Shown one piece after another: positions 62,519-64,000 of a DNA stretch of 64,000 nucleotides. The notes under the pieces were generated by a model. The model was given only the letters and a program-made list of their open reading frames with translations. It ran no database searches and was not told the origin of the DNA. The stretch comes from Halorubrum sp. F4 (GTDB lineage Archaea; Halobacteriota; Halobacteria; Halobacteriales; Haloferacaceae), in contig NZ_JAPDFS010000001.1 in assembly GCF_027257195.1 (NCBI RefSeq), positions 793,876 to 857,875 of the forward strand. The letters are read 5' to 3'. How positions within the stretch are numbered: position 1 is the stretch's first letter; every line of letters begins with the position of its first letter. The position numbers and the translations under genes were made by a program.

Positions 62519-63814
62519 TCAGGCCGTCTCGTTCGGGAGGTTCTCGGCGGTGCTCTCGTCGTCCGTCCCGGTCTCCGCGTTCTCGTCGTCCGGCTCGGTT
62601 CGCTCTCCGTCCGTCCCGTCCGACTCCGCGTCCGTGATCGTCGCGTGGAGCGGGCCCACGCCCTGCTCGGGGCTGTCGGCGTCGTCGTCGGACGCCCCGT
62701 CGACGGGTTCCGAACCGTCGCCCCCGGTTTCGTCAGGGTCCTCGCCGTCGGTGTCGTCTCCATCGTTACTCGCGTCGTCCCCGTCGCTACTCGCGTCGTC
62801 CCCGCCCGAGTCGTCAGTATCGGCGGCGTCCGAATCGTCGTCGGTGTCGATGCCCGTGGCGCCGTCGGCGTCGGCACTGTCGTCGGTTTCGTCGTCCGCC
62901 GTGGTCGCTCCGTGGTCTTCGTCGTCCGCCGTGGTCGCTTCATGGTTCGCGACCGACTGGACCAACTTCATCTCGCCGCGGGCACGCAGCGAGCCGTCGA
63001 TCTCCGCGCCGTCGTGGATCACGAGGTCGCCGGCGGAGACGTCGCCGCGGACGTGCGCGCCCGCCTCGATCGTGACCGTACCGCCCCGGGTGGTCACGTC
63101 GCCGTGGATCGTGGTGTCGGCACCGACCGCGACGTCCTCGCGGGCGCGCAGCGAGCCGAACACCTCGTTGCGCTCGCCGACCGTGACCGACTCCGCGCGG
63201 AGGTTGCCGTGGAGTCGGCAGTCGTCGCCGACGACGGCGGGCGTCGAGACGCGCCAGGCGTCGTCGGAGACCTCGGCTCCGCGGGGGACGAGAAGCGGGT
63301 CTCGAACGTCGTCGCCGTCCGCGAGCGCCTCCGCGAGCTCGTCGGCCGCGTCGGTCTCGCCGACCCGAAACAGCTGGGAGAGCACGATGAAGTAGAAGAC
63401 GAGCGCGGGGACGGGGTTCCGGATGACGATCCAGCCGTTGGCCTCGAACCCCTCCTCGATGTCCACGTCGTCGCCGATGTCGAGGTCGCCGGAGACCATG
63501 AGTCGGCCGGTGACGGTCACGCGCTCGCCGAGGTAGGCGTCCTCGCCCACGAGGACGTTGCCGTCGACGGAACACCAGGTGTCGAGCCGGCAGTCGCCGT
63601 CCGCCTCGATGTCGTCGCCGACGTCGACGCGCTCGCCGACCGCGACGTTGCGGCCGCGGATCCCGAACTCGACGGTCGACTGGCCGCCCACGAGCACGTC
63701 GCCGTCGACGACCACGTCGTGCTCCTCGACGGTGGTCCCCGACGGAACCGAGAGCTCGTCTATCGGACCGTTCCCCCTCAGTGACACACCCGTGGGAAGT
63801 CCCCCGGGAGACAT
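62519..63814 (-). CDS. bactofilin-like polymer-forming protein with membrane segment
   Basis: A 431-residue protein. Residues 15-125 are right-handed beta-helix repeats (GDVLVGGQ, GRNVAVGERVDVGDDI, GNVLVGEDAYLGERVTV). A hydrophobic hairpin-like stretch (about 127-150, 'VIRNPVPALVFYFIVLSQLF') interrupts them. A second repeat block (about 190-280, VGDDCRLHGNLRAESVTVGE ... VRGDVSAGDLVIHDG) follows. The last 130 residues are an acidic DDASSDGDD-type tail. The pattern matches polymer-forming cytoskeletal (bactofilin) proteins but split by a membrane segment. The ATG is at 63814, and the gene converges with the exonuclease gene with two bases between stops. Confidence 0.82.
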   Translation of the reverse strand: MSPGGLPTGVSLRGNGPIDELSVPSGTTVEEHDVVVDGDVLVGGQSTVEFGIRGRNVAVGERVDVGDDIEADGDCRLDTWCSVDGNVLVGEDAYLGERVTVTGRLMVSGDLDIGDDVDIEEGFEANGWIVIRNPVPALVFYFIVLSQLFRVGETDAADELAEALADGDDVRDPLLVPRGAEVSDDAWRVSTPAVVGDDCRLHGNLRAESVTVGERNEVFGSLRAREDVAVGADTTIHGDVTTRGGTVTIEAGAHVRGDVSAGDLVIHDGAEIDGSLRARGEMKLVQSVANHEATTADDEDHGATTADDETDDSADADGATGIDTDDDSDAADTDDSGGDDASSDGDDASNDGDDTDGEDPDETGGDGSEPVDGASDDDADSPEQGVGPLHATITDAESDGTDGERTEPDDENAETGTDDESTAENLPNETA

Positions 63815-63963
63815 AAACGATAGGGGGGCGTCGGACGCTCGTCGGACGGACCTCGGTCCCTCCCGGACGGAGATCCGCTCGAACTCGAACCGATGCGTGT
63901 GGATCGCTCCCGATGCGGCCCACGGTCACCGACCTTTTCAACGCCGGTCCCGAATCCGGCGCC

Positions 63964-64000
63964 ATGGGATTCGGATCGTACGACGAGAGCGAACAGGGGA
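63964..64000 (+). CDS. DUF5786-like small acidic protein (5' end only)
   Basis: The first 12 codons (MGFGSYDESEQG) are present before the window ends. This start is that of the short acidic haloarchaeal DUF5786 family as I remember it. ACCTTTTCAAC near 63931-63941, 23-33 bases before the ATG, is a possible TATA region. Only the start can be judged here. Confidence 0.6.
   Translation, partial: MGFGSYDESEQG

Overview
The window is from a halophilic archaeon (class Halobacteria), most like Halorubrum or a close relative. This rests on GC-rich DNA, acidic proteins, twin-arginine lipoprotein signals, TATA-box promoters a few tens of bases before start codons (leaderless transcripts), and archaeal information genes: L44e, S27e, aIF2-alpha, Nop10, NAC, archaeal-type SAM synthetase and the oligosaccharyltransferase AglB. 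No rRNA, tRNA, CRISPR array or intact transposase was found.

Layout. 1-3520: two SipW-type exported paralogs (the first cut by the window edge) and a DUF7344-like winged-helix membrane protein. 3521-4033: a non-coding, palindrome-rich element. 4034-14863: creatininase-family hydrolase, NAC and TrmI (overlapping pair), TbsP-like regulator, nucleoside-type amidohydrolase, class I aminotransferase, SAM synthetase, histidine kinase, small conserved proteins, methylmalonyl-CoA epimerase, formate/nitrite channel, YbjQ protein. 14937-17053: lipoprotein and methylmalonyl-CoA mutase catalytic subunit.

17116-31675 is an N-glycosylation (agl) locus: a DUF368 polyprenyl-phosphate transporter, AglB, a flippase, a sulfatase-fold enzyme, a frameshifted GT61 gene, a small winged-helix protein, an AglQ-like toroid protein, three GT2 glycosyltransferases and the UDP-glucose dehydrogenase AglM. 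The middle (about 21190-27890) is strikingly AT-rich. Two hand-counted 60-base lines give 21/60 GC at 22441-22500 and 43/60 at 42001-42060. The composition changes inside a GT2 gene, which suggests a horizontally swapped glycan cassette joined to conserved flanks.

31794-43547 is envelope- and signalling-related: a TIGR04206-like membrane protein, an RNA-ligase-like protein lacking the nucleophilic lysine, a PQQ beta-propeller/transmembrane/pseudokinase fusion, a lipoprotein, and a tight three-gene operon. That operon encodes a giant tubulin/FtsZ-superfamily protein with coiled coils, a membrane-anchored G-domain NTPase, and a membrane protein with four carboxypeptidase-regulatory-like domains. 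It is the best candidate for a poorly characterised system and probably a membrane-remodelling or surface-organising cytoskeletal device.

43744-53929: iron-type alcohol dehydrogenase, MATE transporter, small HTH/membrane pair, sulfite-oxidase-fold enzyme with a spondin lipoprotein, DMT transporter, double VOC protein, and SCP-x-type thiolase with its DUF35 partner. 54058-56415: the archaeal translation operon L44e-S27e-aIF2alpha-Nop10-PAC2. 56527-64000: M42 aminopeptidase, MTH865 protein, J-domain membrane protein, zinc alcohol dehydrogenase, small membrane protein, a solitary 2-oxoacid dehydrogenase E1-alpha, DEDDy exonuclease, a bactofilin with a membrane segment, and the start of a DUF5786 gene.
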